From: Photorhabdus bodei
GTDB taxonomy: Bacteria > Pseudomonadota > Gammaproteobacteria > Enterobacterales > Enterobacteriaceae
DNA length: 42,561 nt
Assembly: GCF_003287735.1 (NCBI RefSeq)
Contig: NZ_NSCM01000044.1
Coordinates: 541 to 43,101, forward strand
Reading direction: 5' to 3'
Below, in pieces: positions 28,039 through 37,228 of this stretch. A program made the translations under genes and the position numbers. The notes under the pieces were generated by a model. It ran no database searches. It was not told the DNA's origin and saw only the letters and a program-made list of their open reading frames with translations. Numbering within the stretch: the first letter of the stretch is position 1; the number at the start of each line of letters is the position of its first letter.

Positions 28039-28755
28039 TTATGCTTCCAAATCACCACAGAAACGATAGCCTTCACCATGAATGGTGGCGATAATTTCCA
28101 TCGTATCTGGCGTCGATTCAAAATGTTTACGGATACGACGAATCGTTACATCAACAGTACGGTCGTGAGGTTTCAATTCACGACCTGTCATTTTTTTCAG
28201 TAAATCTGCGCGTGTTTGGATTTTGCCTGGATTTTCACAGAAATGAAGCATGGCGCGGAACTCGCTGCGTGGCAATTTATACGGCTCACCAGCTGGGCTT
28301 ATCAGAGAACGGCTATTGATATCTAATTCCCAACCGTTGAATTTATAACTCTCAACTTGGCGGCGTTCCTCGCTGACATTACTCAGATTCATGGTACGAG
28401 AAAGCAGGTTGCGGGCGCGAATAGTCAATTCACGCGGATTAAATGGTTTGGTGATGTAATCATCCGCGCCAATTTCCAAGCCAAGGATTTTGTCTACTTC
28501 GTTATCACGGCCGGTCAGGAACATCAAGGCAACATTTGCTTGCTCACGCAGTTCGCGGGCAAGTAACAAGCCATTTTTGCCTGGAAGATTAATATCCATA
28601 ATCACCAGGTTAATGTCGTTGTTTGACAGAATATGGTGCATTTCTGAACCATCGGTGGCTTCATAAACTATGTACCCTTCAGCTTCGAAAATGCTTTTTA
28701 GGGTATTGCGAGTGACAATTTCGTCTTCAACAATCAAAATGTGCGGGGTTTGCAT
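28039..28755 (-). CDS. arcA: ArcA, two-component response regulator for redox control
   Basis: OmpR-family regulator, 238 residues like E. coli ArcA. Receiver domain with acidic pocket (VEDE), phosphoacceptor Asp54 in VIMDINLPG, and the Lys in ITKPF. C-terminal winged helix ends IIATIHGEGYRF. Phosphorylated by ArcB, it represses aerobic respiratory genes under oxygen limitation. An FNR-like palindrome lies 270 bp upstream. It converges on creA rather than on creD as in E. coli. Confidence 0.97.
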   Translation of the reverse strand: MQTPHILIVEDEIVTRNTLKSIFEAEGYIVYEATDGSEMHHILSNNDINLVIMDINLPGKNGLLLARELREQANVALMFLTGRDNEVDKILGLEIGADDYITKPFNPRELTIRARNLLSRTMNLSNVSEERRQVESYKFNGWELDINSRSLISPAGEPYKLPRSEFRAMLHFCENPGKIQTRADLLKKMTGRELKPHDRTVDVTIRRIRKHFESTPDTMEIIATIHGEGYRFCGDLEA

Positions 28756-29347
28756 GGTTGCTACCTAGAATCGCTTAAAAATAAATCAGAATGATTCAAA
28801 CTACTCTTATCTCAGGATATTTACTGGTTATTATTTGTCATCACTGAAATTATAGCCCAAATCAGTAATAACATTTTATTGATATGTTTTACACTGAAAG
28901 TAAAAGTTGCTTTTCCTTTGGTGGGTATATACCCAAAAAAACTGGTTAAACAGTGTTATGTTAGTCCATTAACAGCAATATAACAGCTTGCAATGCATTT
29001 ACCATCTAAAAAAACTACCTTTTATTGACGTACATCAAAATTGATTGTAGCACGTTAATATTATTTATATTGGTTATTTTATACCTTGTATTCTGTCATG
29101 CAAATGACAAATTCTTGTTAACACACAGAGTGGTTTTGTTCGAAAAATAATTCCCCATGAGCTTGGCGGTGAACAAAAATAACTGATTTTTACGAAAAGA
29201 TAAAATATATTGTTAATTTTGTTAAAAATGGATTTAACAACTAAAAGATTGGGTTCAGTAAGAAATATTTGTTTGTCTTGATGACCATGAAATGAATTAT
29301 TCCAATATTAAAAATATCAAAAGCGTAAGGTTATTTAGATAAAATGT
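28756..29347. other. Long AT-rich spacer arcA/thr
   Basis: About 590 bp between the divergent arcA and thr operon. It holds the arcA control region including an FNR-like site. I found no counterpart of the E. coli genes yjjY or lasT. Confidence 0.5.
29025..29038. promoter_or_regulatory. Putative FNR-binding site upstream of arcA
   Basis: TTGACGTACATCAA matches TTGAT-N4-ATCAA with one mismatch and is a dyad. arcA is FNR-activated in E. coli, so the location is sensible. No experimental support. Confidence 0.5.
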
Positions 29348-29383
29348 TTGACTTTGCGCACAAATTCATTTAACCAATATAGG
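29348..29383 (+). promoter_or_regulatory. thr operon promoter
   Basis: TTGACT followed after 17 bases by TTTAACCAATATAGG-type sequence, the same arrangement I recognise from the E. coli thrLABC promoter. It lies 30-65 bp before the leader peptide. Confidence 0.7.
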
Positions 29384-29414
29384 GTCGAACCCATTAAATG
29401 ACAGACAGGAACCT

Positions 29415-29483
29415 ATGCGAACTATCAGCCTGAAAACCACAATTATTACCACCACCGGAACCACAGGTTGCGGAGCGGGCTGA
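29415..29483 (+). CDS. thrL: thr operon leader peptide
   Basis: 22 residues with eight Thr and three Ile (core TTIITTTGTT) and the ending GCGAG, very like E. coli ThrL. Ribosome stalling on Thr/Ile codons would prevent the attenuator hairpin 25 bp downstream from forming, so threonine plus isoleucine supply controls thrABC. Confidence 0.93.
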   Translation: MRTISLKTTIITTTGTTGCGAG

Positions 29484-29507
29484 CGCATATATAAAACAGA
29501 GAAAAAA

Positions 29508-29540
29508 GCCCGCATCCAAATCAGATGCGGGCTTTTTTTT
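29508..29540 (+). terminator. thr attenuator
   Basis: Perfect 9-bp stem GCCCGCATC / GATGCGGGC with a 7-base loop, followed by eight T. It lies between thrL and thrA; a classical intrinsic attenuator. Confidence 0.95.
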
Positions 29541-29566
29541 GGCGCGGAATCAGGAGAAAAATGTTA

Positions 29567-32026
29567 ATGCGAGTGCTTAAATTTGGAGGAACTTCGATCG
29601 CTAATTACCAGCGAGTGTTGAGCGTTGCCGATATTGCAGAGAAAAAACTTTCTCAAGGAGGGGTTGCGTTGGTGCTTTCTGCTCCGGCAAAAATTACCAA
29701 TCATTTAGTGGCTATGATTGAAAAAACGGTAGCTGGGCAAGAGATCATTACCCATATGCACGATGCTGAGCAGATCTTTGTTGATTTATTACAGGGGGTG
29801 GCACAGGCGCAACCCGGTTTTGCTTATGAACGGTTAAAAATGATGGTTGAGCAAGAATTTGCTCAATTGAAACAGGTTCTGCATGGTATTTCGTTACTGG
29901 GCCAATGCCCGGACAGCATTAACGCTTCCCTGATTTGTCGTGGGGAAAAACTCTCTATCGCCATCATGGAGTCTGTATTGCAGGCACGTGGTCACAAGGT
30001 CACGGTGATTGATCCGGTAGAAAATTTGTTGGCACAAGGTCATTACCTTGAATCTACGGTAGATATCAACGAGTCTACGAAGCGCATTGCTTCTCTGAAT
30101 ATTCCTGATGACCATATTGTTCTGATGGCTGGATTTACGGCTGGAAATGATAAAGGGGAGCTAGTTGTTCTGGGGCGTAATGGTTCTGACTATTCTGCTG
30201 CAGTTTTGGCGGCTTGCTTGCGGGCGACATGTTGTGAAATCTGGACTGATGTGGATGGTGTTTATACCTGTGATCCCAGAGTTGTGCCGGATGCACGGTT
30301 ATTAAAAGGCATGTCCTATCAGGAAGCGATGGAGCTCTCTTATTTCGGTGCCAAGGTATTGCATCCACGGACCATTGCTCCAATTGCTCAATTTCAGATC
30401 CCTTGTTTGATTAAAAATACCGCCAATCCAGATGCGCCTGGAACACTGATCGGTGACGGGCAGAAAGATGAAAGTACGCCGGTAAAAGGGATTACCAACC
30501 TGAGCAATATGGCAATGATTAACGTATCAGGCCCTGGTATGAAGGGGATGGTGGGTATGGCGGCAAGGGTATTTGCTGTCATGTCCCGCAAAGGGATCTC
30601 TGTTGTGCTGATTACTCAGTCATCTTCAGAATACAGTATCAGCTTCTGTGTCCCTCAACGTGAATTGGAACGCGCACGTCAGGCACTGAGTGAAGAATTC
30701 TATCTTGAGCTGAAAGAGGGGGTTTTTGATCCTTTGGATGTGATGGAAAATCTTTCCATTATCTCCGTTGTTGGCGATGGTATGCGTACCCTGCGCGGCA
30801 TCTCTGCCCGTTTCTTCTCGGCATTGGCGCGCGGTAATATCAATATTGTTGCAATCGCACAGGGATCTTCTGAACGTTCCATCTCTGCGGTTATCGATAA
30901 TGAAGTGGCAACGACAGCTGTTCGTTTGTGCCATCAGATGTTATTTAATACCGATCAGGTGATCGAAGTTTTTGTTGTCGGTGTTGGTGGTGTAGGCAGT
31001 GTTTTGATTGAACAGATCCGTCGTCAACAAACATGGTTGAAGCAAAAGCACATTGATTTGCGGGTATGTGGTATTGCTAATTCACGGGCCATGTTGACGG
31101 ACATGAGAGGTATTTGCCTTGATAATTGGCAGCAATGTTTATCAGAGGCCAAAGAACCTTTTAGTTTGAGCCGCCTGATCCGTTTAGAGAAAGAGTACCA
31201 TTTACTGAACCCGGTGATAGTGGATTGTACCTCTAATCAGCAAATTGCTGATCAATACGTCAGTTTCCTGAGTGATGGCTTCAATGTGGTCACGCCGAAT
31301 AAAAAAGCCAATACTTCGTCAATGGCTTATTATCATCAGATTCGTAAGGCGGCAGAGAAATCTAAACGCAAATTTCTGTATGACACTAACGTAGGGGCTG
31401 GCCTGCCTGTTATTGAAAACTTACAAAACCTGCTTAATGCGGGTGATGAACTCATTCAGTTCAATGGCATTCTTTCTGGTTCTCTCTCTTTTATTTTCGG
31501 TATGCTGGATGAAGGAATGTCACTATCTCAGGCAACGTTACTGGCAAAAGAGAAAGGCTATACCGAACCCGATCCGCGTGATGATCTGTCCGGTATGGAT
31601 GTTGCCCGTAAACTGTTGATCCTCGCTCGTGAATCAGGTTATGAACTTGAATTGGATGGTATTGATGTGGAGCCTGTACTGCCAGCCTCCTTTGATAACC
31701 GAGGGGACGTGGATGCTTTCCTTGAACGTTTACCTTCTCTTGATCAGGTTTTCAACCAGCGGGTGGCAGAAGCCAAAGGGCAGGGAAAAGTATTGCGCTA
31801 TGTTGGCATAATTGAAGAGGGCCGTTGTAAGGTGAAAATCGCCGCAGTGGATGGTAATGATCCGCTTTATAAAGTCAAAAATGGCGAAAATGCGTTGGCA
31901 TTCTACACGCGTTACTATCAGCCAATACCGCTGGTACTGCGGGGATACGGGGCGGGTAATGATGTTACTGCCGCAGGTGTTTTCGCAGATATGCTGCGTA
32001 CCTTGTCCTGGAAACAGGGAGTTTAA
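29567..32026 (+). CDS. thrA: Bifunctional aspartokinase I / homoserine dehydrogenase I
   Basis: 819 residues (E. coli 820). The N-terminal aspartate kinase begins MRVLKFGGTS; two ACT-type regulatory segments follow (VLITQSSSEYSISF and IVAIAQGSSERSIS); the C-terminal homoserine dehydrogenase has the NAD(P) motif VGVGGVGSVL and the TPNKKANTS segment. First and third steps of the aspartate-to-threonine path. Start ATG 29567 matches the E. coli start and is 10 bases after AGGAG; ATG 29561 is only 4 bases away. Feedback inhibition by threonine is expected from the family. Confidence 0.96.
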   Translation: MRVLKFGGTSIANYQRVLSVADIAEKKLSQGGVALVLSAPAKITNHLVAMIEKTVAGQEIITHMHDAEQIFVDLLQGVAQAQPGFAYERLKMMVEQEFAQLKQVLHGISLLGQCPDSINASLICRGEKLSIAIMESVLQARGHKVTVIDPVENLLAQGHYLESTVDINESTKRIASLNIPDDHIVLMAGFTAGNDKGELVVLGRNGSDYSAAVLAACLRATCCEIWTDVDGVYTCDPRVVPDARLLKGMSYQEAMELSYFGAKVLHPRTIAPIAQFQIPCLIKNTANPDAPGTLIGDGQKDESTPVKGITNLSNMAMINVSGPGMKGMVGMAARVFAVMSRKGISVVLITQSSSEYSISFCVPQRELERARQALSEEFYLELKEGVFDPLDVMENLSIISVVGDGMRTLRGISARFFSALARGNINIVAIAQGSSERSISAVIDNEVATTAVRLCHQMLFNTDQVIEVFVVGVGGVGSVLIEQIRRQQTWLKQKHIDLRVCGIANSRAMLTDMRGICLDNWQQCLSEAKEPFSLSRLIRLEKEYHLLNPVIVDCTSNQQIADQYVSFLSDGFNVVTPNKKANTSSMAYYHQIRKAAEKSKRKFLYDTNVGAGLPVIENLQNLLNAGDELIQFNGILSGSLSFIFGMLDEGMSLSQATLLAKEKGYTEPDPRDDLSGMDVARKLLILARESGYELELDGIDVEPVLPASFDNRGDVDAFLERLPSLDQVFNQRVAEAKGQGKVLRYVGIIEEGRCKVKIAAVDGNDPLYKVKNGENALAFYTRYYQPIPLVLRGYGAGNDVTAAGVFADMLRTLSWKQGV

Positions 32027-32028
32027 TT

Positions 32029-32958
32029 GTGATTAAAGTCTATGCGCCTGCATCTATTGGCAATGTTAGTGTTGGGTTTGATGTACTGGGAGCGGCGGTC
32101 TCTCCAGTTAATGGTGCTTTATTAGGTGACTGCGTTACTGTCCGGGCAGCGAAGAGTTTCAGTTTGCGTAATGAAGGGCAGTTTGTAGGGAAGTTACCTG
32201 AGAAACTGGAGCACAACATCGTTTATCAATGCTGGCAATTATTCTGCCAGCGTTTGGGCAAACAATTACCAGTGGAAATGACGCTGGAAAAAAATATGCC
32301 AATTGGTTCTGGCCTTGGCTCCAGTGCTTGTTCTGTTGTTGCAGGTTTGATGGCACTGAACGAGTTTGCAGGTCTCCCATTTAATGAAAGCCAATTACTG
32401 GCAATGATGGGGCAACTGGAAGGACGTATTTCCGGCAGTATTCACTATGATAATGTCGCTCCATGTTATCTCGGCGGTTTGCAACTGATTATGGAACAAG
32501 GAGATATTATCTGTCAGCCAGTACCTACGTTTGATGAGTGGTTATGGGTGATGGCCTATCCGGGCATCAAAGTTTCTACCGCAGAAGCCAGAGCAATTTT
32601 ACCTGTGAACTATTCGAAGCAGGATGTTATCGATCATGGACGTTTCCTTGCCGGGTTTATTCATGCTTGTCATACACGGCAACCAGCGCTGGCAGCCAGA
32701 TTGATGAAAGATGTGGTTGCTGAACCGTATCGTACTCAACTGTTACCGGGTTTTGCCAATGCGCGTGAAACAGCAAAACGGGTAGGGGCATTGGCGTGTG
32801 GTATTTCTGGTTCTGGCCCGACATTGTTCTCCATTTGTAATGATATGGCGACCGCAGAGGAAATAGCTGAGTGGCTGCAACAGCATTATGTTCAGAATGA
32901 TGAAGGTTTTGTACACATTTGCCGTCTGGATCTCGCAGGCGCACGACAAATAGGGTAA
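32029..32958 (+). CDS. thrB: Homoserine kinase
   Basis: GHMP-superfamily kinase making O-phosphohomoserine. 309 residues (E. coli 310). GTG start two bases after the thrA stop, so translation is probably coupled. The ATP-binding motif PIGSGLGSSACS and the C-terminal GISGSGPTLFS are intact. Followed three bases later by thrC. Confidence 0.97.
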   Translation: MIKVYAPASIGNVSVGFDVLGAAVSPVNGALLGDCVTVRAAKSFSLRNEGQFVGKLPEKLEHNIVYQCWQLFCQRLGKQLPVEMTLEKNMPIGSGLGSSACSVVAGLMALNEFAGLPFNESQLLAMMGQLEGRISGSIHYDNVAPCYLGGLQLIMEQGDIICQPVPTFDEWLWVMAYPGIKVSTAEARAILPVNYSKQDVIDHGRFLAGFIHACHTRQPALAARLMKDVVAEPYRTQLLPGFANARETAKRVGALACGISGSGPTLFSICNDMATAEEIAEWLQQHYVQNDEGFVHICRLDLAGARQIG

Positions 32959-32961
32959 CTA

Positions 32962-34257
32962 ATGAAACTGTATAACTTGAAAGACAACCGCGAGCAGGTG
33001 AGTTTTGCACAAGCAGTCAAACAGGGGTTAGGCAAACAGCAAGGGCTTTTCTTCCCGCAAGATTTACCCGAATTTAGTCGTGAAGAAATTGATCAACTGT
33101 TGAAACTGGATTTTGTCACCCGCAGCGGTCGCATTCTCTCCGCGTTTATTGGCGAGGAAATTCCGCCAGAACAACTGGCGACACGAGTTAAGCATGCTTT
33201 TACTTTTCCGGTGCCTGTGACCGACGTGGAAAATGATGTTGCAACGCTGGAATTATTTCACGGCCCGACGCTGGCATTTAAGGATTTTGGCGGCCGTTTT
33301 ATGGCGCAAATGTTGGCACAAGTTGCCGGTGAACAGCCAGTCACTATCCTGACGGCGACTTCCGGCGATACAGGGGCAGCAGTAGCGCACGCCTTTTATG
33401 GGCTAAATAACGTACAAGTGGTGATCCTCTATCCACAGGGCAAAATCAGCCCGTTACAGGAAAAACTGTTCTGTACCTTGGGCGGTAATATTCACACGGT
33501 GGCGATTGACGGCGATTTCGATGATTGCCAAGCGTTGGTTAAACAAGCGTTTGATGATCAAGAGTTGAAACAGGCTCTGTATCTCAATTCCGCTAACTCA
33601 ATTAACATCAGCCGCTTGTTGGCACAAATTTGCTACTATTTTGAAGCGGTTGCTCAGCTACCAGAAGATAAACGTGAACAACTGGTTATCTCTGTACCGA
33701 GTGGGAATTTTGGTGATTTGACCGCGGGTTTATTGGCAAAATCGATGGGATTACCGGTAAAACGCTTTATCGCAGCCACTAATGTTAACGATACGGTTCC
33801 ACGTTATCTAGAGGATGGAAAATGGTTGCCTCATCAGACGGTTGCTACGCTTTCCAACGCAATGGATGTGAGTCAGCCAAACAACTGGCCACGTATTGAA
33901 GAACTGTTCCACCGTAAATCCTGGCCGTTGAGTGAATTGGGATATGGTGTAGTCAGTGATGACGTGACTAAAGAGACGATTAAGGAATTGGCTAAACTGG
34001 GTTATATCTCTGAACCTCATGCCGCGGTTGCTTATCGTGTTCTGCGTGATCAATTACAAGACGGTGAATACGGGGTATTTCTCGGTACGGCGCATCCAGC
34101 GAAATTTAAAGAGAGCGTGGAGCAGATTCTGGGTGAGGAATTACCCTTACCCAAAGCTTTGGCTGAACGGGCTGATCTGGAGTTGCAGTCCCATTACTTG
34201 CCGGCAGATTTTGCTAGGTTGCGATATTTCTTGATGGAAAGAGCACCCAAGTCATGA
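32962..34257 (+). CDS. thrC: Threonine synthase
   Basis: PLP-dependent enzyme converting O-phosphohomoserine to threonine. 431 residues. The PLP lysine lies in TLAFKDFGGRFMAQ (residue ~107). The catalytic-site phosphate region is TATSGDTGAAV. Starts three bases after the thrB stop, completing the thrABC operon; a hairpin follows the stop. Confidence 0.97.
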   Translation: MKLYNLKDNREQVSFAQAVKQGLGKQQGLFFPQDLPEFSREEIDQLLKLDFVTRSGRILSAFIGEEIPPEQLATRVKHAFTFPVPVTDVENDVATLELFHGPTLAFKDFGGRFMAQMLAQVAGEQPVTILTATSGDTGAAVAHAFYGLNNVQVVILYPQGKISPLQEKLFCTLGGNIHTVAIDGDFDDCQALVKQAFDDQELKQALYLNSANSINISRLLAQICYYFEAVAQLPEDKREQLVISVPSGNFGDLTAGLLAKSMGLPVKRFIAATNVNDTVPRYLEDGKWLPHQTVATLSNAMDVSQPNNWPRIEELFHRKSWPLSELGYGVVSDDVTKETIKELAKLGYISEPHAAVAYRVLRDQLQDGEYGVFLGTAHPAKFKESVEQILGEELPLPKALAERADLELQSHYLPADFARLRYFLMERAPKS

Positions 34258-34268
34258 TGAAAGTGGGC

Positions 34269-34289
34269 GCCGCACAGATCATGCGGCGT
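34269..34289. terminator. Hairpin between thrC and yaaA
   Basis: 7-bp stem CGCCGCA / TGCGGCG with a 7-base loop between two convergent genes. The T-tract is interrupted (TTTATTATT), so a moderately strong bidirectional terminator. Confidence 0.7.
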
Positions 34290-34309
34290 TTATTATTGAT
34301 AATAAGGTC

Positions 34310-35086
34310 TTAATATTGTTCTGGGCGCTTAAATACCAGCTCATTCCCTTTGGATAACGATTCATCAAAGGCATAGCCATCCAGATTAAACTCCACCAGA
34401 CGGTCAGTTTGCGTTAATTGGTTTTGAATAATAAACCGGCTCATTAGCCCACGGGCTTTTTTCGCATAAAAACTGATGATTTTATACTTACCGTTTTTCT
34501 CATCGAGAAATACCGGTTTAATAATTTTACCGGCTAACTTTTTCGTATTTACAGATTTGAAATATTCATCAGAAGCCAGATTAACCAACACATTATCACC
34601 TTGTTGTTCCAACGCCTCATTGAGTTTTTCTGTGATTAGATCTCCCCAGAAAGCGTAGAGATCTCTACCGCGTTTATTTTCCAGTTTGATCCCCATTTCC
34701 AGCCGGTAAGGTTGCATCAGATCTAACGGACGAAGTACACCGTAAAGGCCAGACAGGATACGCAGATGATTCTGAGCAAAATCAAAATCCTTATCGGAGA
34801 AAGATTCAGCCTGCATACCGGTATAAACATCACCTTTAAATGCCAGGATAGCCTGACGGGCATTTTCTGGCGTGAAATCAGCATGCCATTCGCCAAAACG
34901 AGCGGCATTCAGGCCGGCAAGTTTATCACTGATACCCATCAAACTCGCAATTTGGGCAGGCGTTAGTTTACGGCAAATGCTAATTAGCTGTTCTGACTGG
35001 TCGAGTAATGCTGGCTGACTATATTTTTCCGTGGTAAGCGGGCTTTCATAATCAAGGGTTTTTGCAGGTGAAATAGTAATAAGCAT
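34310..35086 (-). CDS. yaaA: Peroxide-stress protein YaaA
   Basis: 258-residue cytosolic DUF328-family protein that in E. coli limits intracellular free iron under peroxide stress. Characteristic N-terminus MLITISPAKTLDYESP and the conserved FAQNHLRILSGLYGVLRPLDLMQPYRLEMG region (key parts LRILSGLYG, LMQPYRLEMG). Convergent with thrC, as in E. coli. Normally followed toward talB by yaaJ, which is absent here. Confidence 0.95.
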   Translation of the reverse strand: MLITISPAKTLDYESPLTTEKYSQPALLDQSEQLISICRKLTPAQIASLMGISDKLAGLNAARFGEWHADFTPENARQAILAFKGDVYTGMQAESFSDKDFDFAQNHLRILSGLYGVLRPLDLMQPYRLEMGIKLENKRGRDLYAFWGDLITEKLNEALEQQGDNVLVNLASDEYFKSVNTKKLAGKIIKPVFLDEKNGKYKIISFYAKKARGLMSRFIIQNQLTQTDRLVEFNLDGYAFDESLSKGNELVFKRPEQY

Positions 35087-35438
35087 AATATTGTCCAGAT
35101 TGTTCAGATTAAGTTAATTTAACAAAAGATAGGATAATAAAGAATGAGTAACAATGATAGCGGAAACTGTGTATTTAATATCTATGGGGTAACAAACTGA
35201 TAATTTTACACTCCATTTTATTGACCGATATTACCTTTAATGAGAATAATATTTAAATAATTTATCATGGTATATTTTAATTTAACTTTATATATAAATA
35301 TAAATAAAGTTTTATTGATTTTTTAAATATTAATTTTTGTGAATTTGATCTATTTTTCTTGGATTGTAATAGTGTAATTATTCTAAAGGTGAGAGCACTT
35401 CTTGCAAATTTGTTTTTTATAAAATTGGAGGAATAGAG
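35087..35438. other. AT-rich upstream region of the peptide gene
   Basis: About 350 bp of very AT-rich DNA between yaaA and the 60-residue peptide gene. It should contain the promoter of the inserted locus. No gene seen. Confidence 0.45.
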
Positions 35439-35621
35439 ATGCAATCAACAGCTCAAAAGCTATTTCAGCCTATATTTACTCGTAAAGCTGAACCTATAAG
35501 GTTATTTAGTGTTTCGCAGGATGAAATTGGTTTCGAAGAAATCAATCAAATGATTATTGGACGTATTAAACGTGATGCTGACTTGCTCATGAGTGTCGGT
35601 GAGAGTATCGCCCATATTTAA
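35439..35621 (+). CDS. 60-residue peptide, candidate modified-peptide precursor
   Basis: I do not recognise a family. The start ATG follows a strong GGAGGA at 35427-35432. The peptide is amphipathic and Cys-free. It has a basic N-terminal part (KLFQPIFTRKAEPIRLF), an acidic middle (SQDEIGFEEINQM) and a short C-terminal end (LLMSVGESIAHI). No signal peptide or membrane helix. Directly after the stop is a strong hairpin, then a gene for an ATP-dependent adenylating-type enzyme, then an exporter. This order (small peptide, hairpin, modifying enzyme, exporter) is that of ribosomally made modified-peptide loci, but the core residues and the modification are unknown. Confidence 0.6.
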   Translation: MQSTAQKLFQPIFTRKAEPIRLFSVSQDEIGFEEINQMIIGRIKRDADLLMSVGESIAHI

Positions 35622-35627
35622 AATAGA

Positions 35628-35658
35628 AGCCTGTTGTATCTAACAACAGGCTCTTTCT
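35628..35658 (+). terminator. Hairpin between peptide gene and PP-loop gene
   Basis: Perfect 9-bp stem AGCCTGTTG / CAACAGGCT with a 7-base loop, followed by CTTTCTT. It lies 7 bp after the peptide stop. A partial terminator or mRNA stabiliser that would raise peptide over enzyme expression. Confidence 0.8.
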
Positions 35659-36289
35659 TGTAAGAGATTATTATGAAAAAACACACCGTGTTGCTTAAAG
35701 ATAGGTTAGATAAAATTCATGTGCTTTCTACAAAGTCTGGGATCCCGTTGAGAAGATTCCTGAAGGAGAATTACATACCCCAAGATTCTGTACTTTGCTA
35801 TGTGAATGATAAAATAACAGATGATCAAAGCTATGTAGTAAAAGAAAGCGATAAAATAGTTTTGGAGATGGTAAGGGCATATCAACTCCCAGAATATTGC
35901 AGAACTTTACGTTTATGGGAAGATGATGGCGTTGAGGTAACACAGGAAAATACAGATTCAATTTATACTAAGAGAATACTCTGGTTTAAAGAGAATGGTA
36001 TTTGCGATCTAAAACAAACACAATTTAATGAGGATAGTTTCGTAAAATATATTGATGACATGTTTGTTCAAGGGATTCTTACTAAGTCTTTGATTAAGGA
36101 AAACGATAAAATTATACTTGCCTTATCTGGAGGTAGAGATAGTCTGGCATTATTATATCTTTTGAGAAGAAATGTGGATAAATTGCCAAAGCATGAGTTA
36201 ATTGGAGTTACTGTTGCTGATACGGCAGCATCAGGCGCAGATGTTAAAGTGGCTGCTGAGGCTATCGCAAATTTGGGTGTAAGAGACTA

Positions 36290-36416
36290 TATACCCTATG
36301 GATTTCAAGATGCATCGCGACGGCAAGGGAGTGAATCCTTGGGAGCATAGATAACTATGTGACCTGGGTGAGCGAGTGCAGCCAACAAAGAGGCAACTTG
36401 AAAGATGACGGGTATA
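36290..36416 (+). repeat. ERIC element inserted in the PP-loop gene (first)
   Basis: 127-bp forward copy, TATACCCTATGG to GATGACGGGTATA, flanked by TATA/TA. Its own variants (GAATCCTTGGGAGC, GACCTGGGTGAGC) differ from the other copies. It shifts the frame by one base and supplies the in-frame stop at 36350. Confidence 0.93.
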
Positions 36417-36920
36417 TACGATATTACCGCTTTCTTATGTTAATGAAACGATGCATTTTACAAATGGTTTTGAAAACGTTATTGAAAAAGTGCTTGTAAC
36501 AAGTGGACGTGGACGTTCAATTACTTTGTGGCATACCATTATGAGAGCTTGTGTTGAAAGATTTGCAAGAGAGAAGGGAGTTTTTAATTTATCGTTTGGT
36601 TACCATTTTGAAGATTTATTTACCAGTATATTTAGAACATATACTTTGGGAATCTTGTTAGGTGAGTCGGCTCCATTGAAAACATGGGGGGAGTTTACGC
36701 ATGTATCACCATTATGGACAATAACTAAAAAAGAATTGACATTATATCTTAAAATTGTGGCTCCTGAACATCATTCGAAACAGGGATCGCCTACAGACTA
36801 TGATAGAGGAGATCATAATAGGGATATAAATTACTTTATAGCTGATTTATTATCGGGTGTTTGGCCAGGGTTGGGATTCAATTTTTTTGAGTCACTTGAG
36901 CGATTATATAAAAATTATAA

Positions 36921-37047
36921 TATACCCGTTATCTTTCAAGTTGCCTCTTTGTTGGCTGCACTCGCTCACCCCGGTCACATAGTTGCCTATGCTCCCGGGG
37001 ATTCGCTCCCTTGCCGTCGCGATCCATCTTGAAATCCATAGGGTATA
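36921..37047 (-). repeat. ERIC element inserted in the PP-loop gene (second)
   Basis: 127-bp reverse copy, TATACCCGTTATC to CCATAGGGTATA, within a TA-rich site. Excision of 125 bp rejoins NYNI to ENPKYDVCDNCG. Inserted about 500 bp from the first element in the same gene. Confidence 0.93.
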
Positions 37048-37228
37048 TAGAAAATCCTAAATATGATGTATGTGATAATTGTGGAATTACATATACACAT
37101 GCTTACGGTGATGATTTTGATAATAGGAAATTTAGGCACGTTTGTAATCATTGTTCTTATTTAATTGAAGTCGGGGAAATACCATTAATGAAATCGATTG
37201 GATAAATAAAATATAAATGGGATAAGAT

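Larger units (their letters stand above)
35673..37205 (+). pseudogene. ThiS-like/PP-loop ATPase/zinc-ribbon enzyme, interrupted by two ERIC elements
   Basis: Fragments: 35673-36288, about 36419-36920 and 37050-37205. Removing 127 bp at the first ERIC and 125 bp at the second gives one frame of 426 codons. Residues 1-75 resemble a ThiS/MoaD-type beta-grasp fold (VLCYVNDKITDD, SDKIVLEMVRAY) without the terminal Gly-Gly. A PP-loop SGGRDS (152-157) marks an N-type ATP pyrophosphatase of the TtcA/TtuA kind that adenylates and often thiolates its substrate. FGYHFEDLFTSIF matches the family's conserved acidic helix. A zinc ribbon (Cys 383/386 and 407/410) ends the protein. The central CxxC of TtcA enzymes is absent. 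As read, translation stops in the first ERIC at 36350. The substrate is unknown; the neighbouring peptide is a candidate. Confidence 0.8.

Noticed and set aside
29484..29566. Possible upstream start of thrA inside the attenuator region (29525)
   Set aside because: It would translate through the attenuator stem and adds residues absent from ThrA proteins; AGGAG fits the start at 29567.
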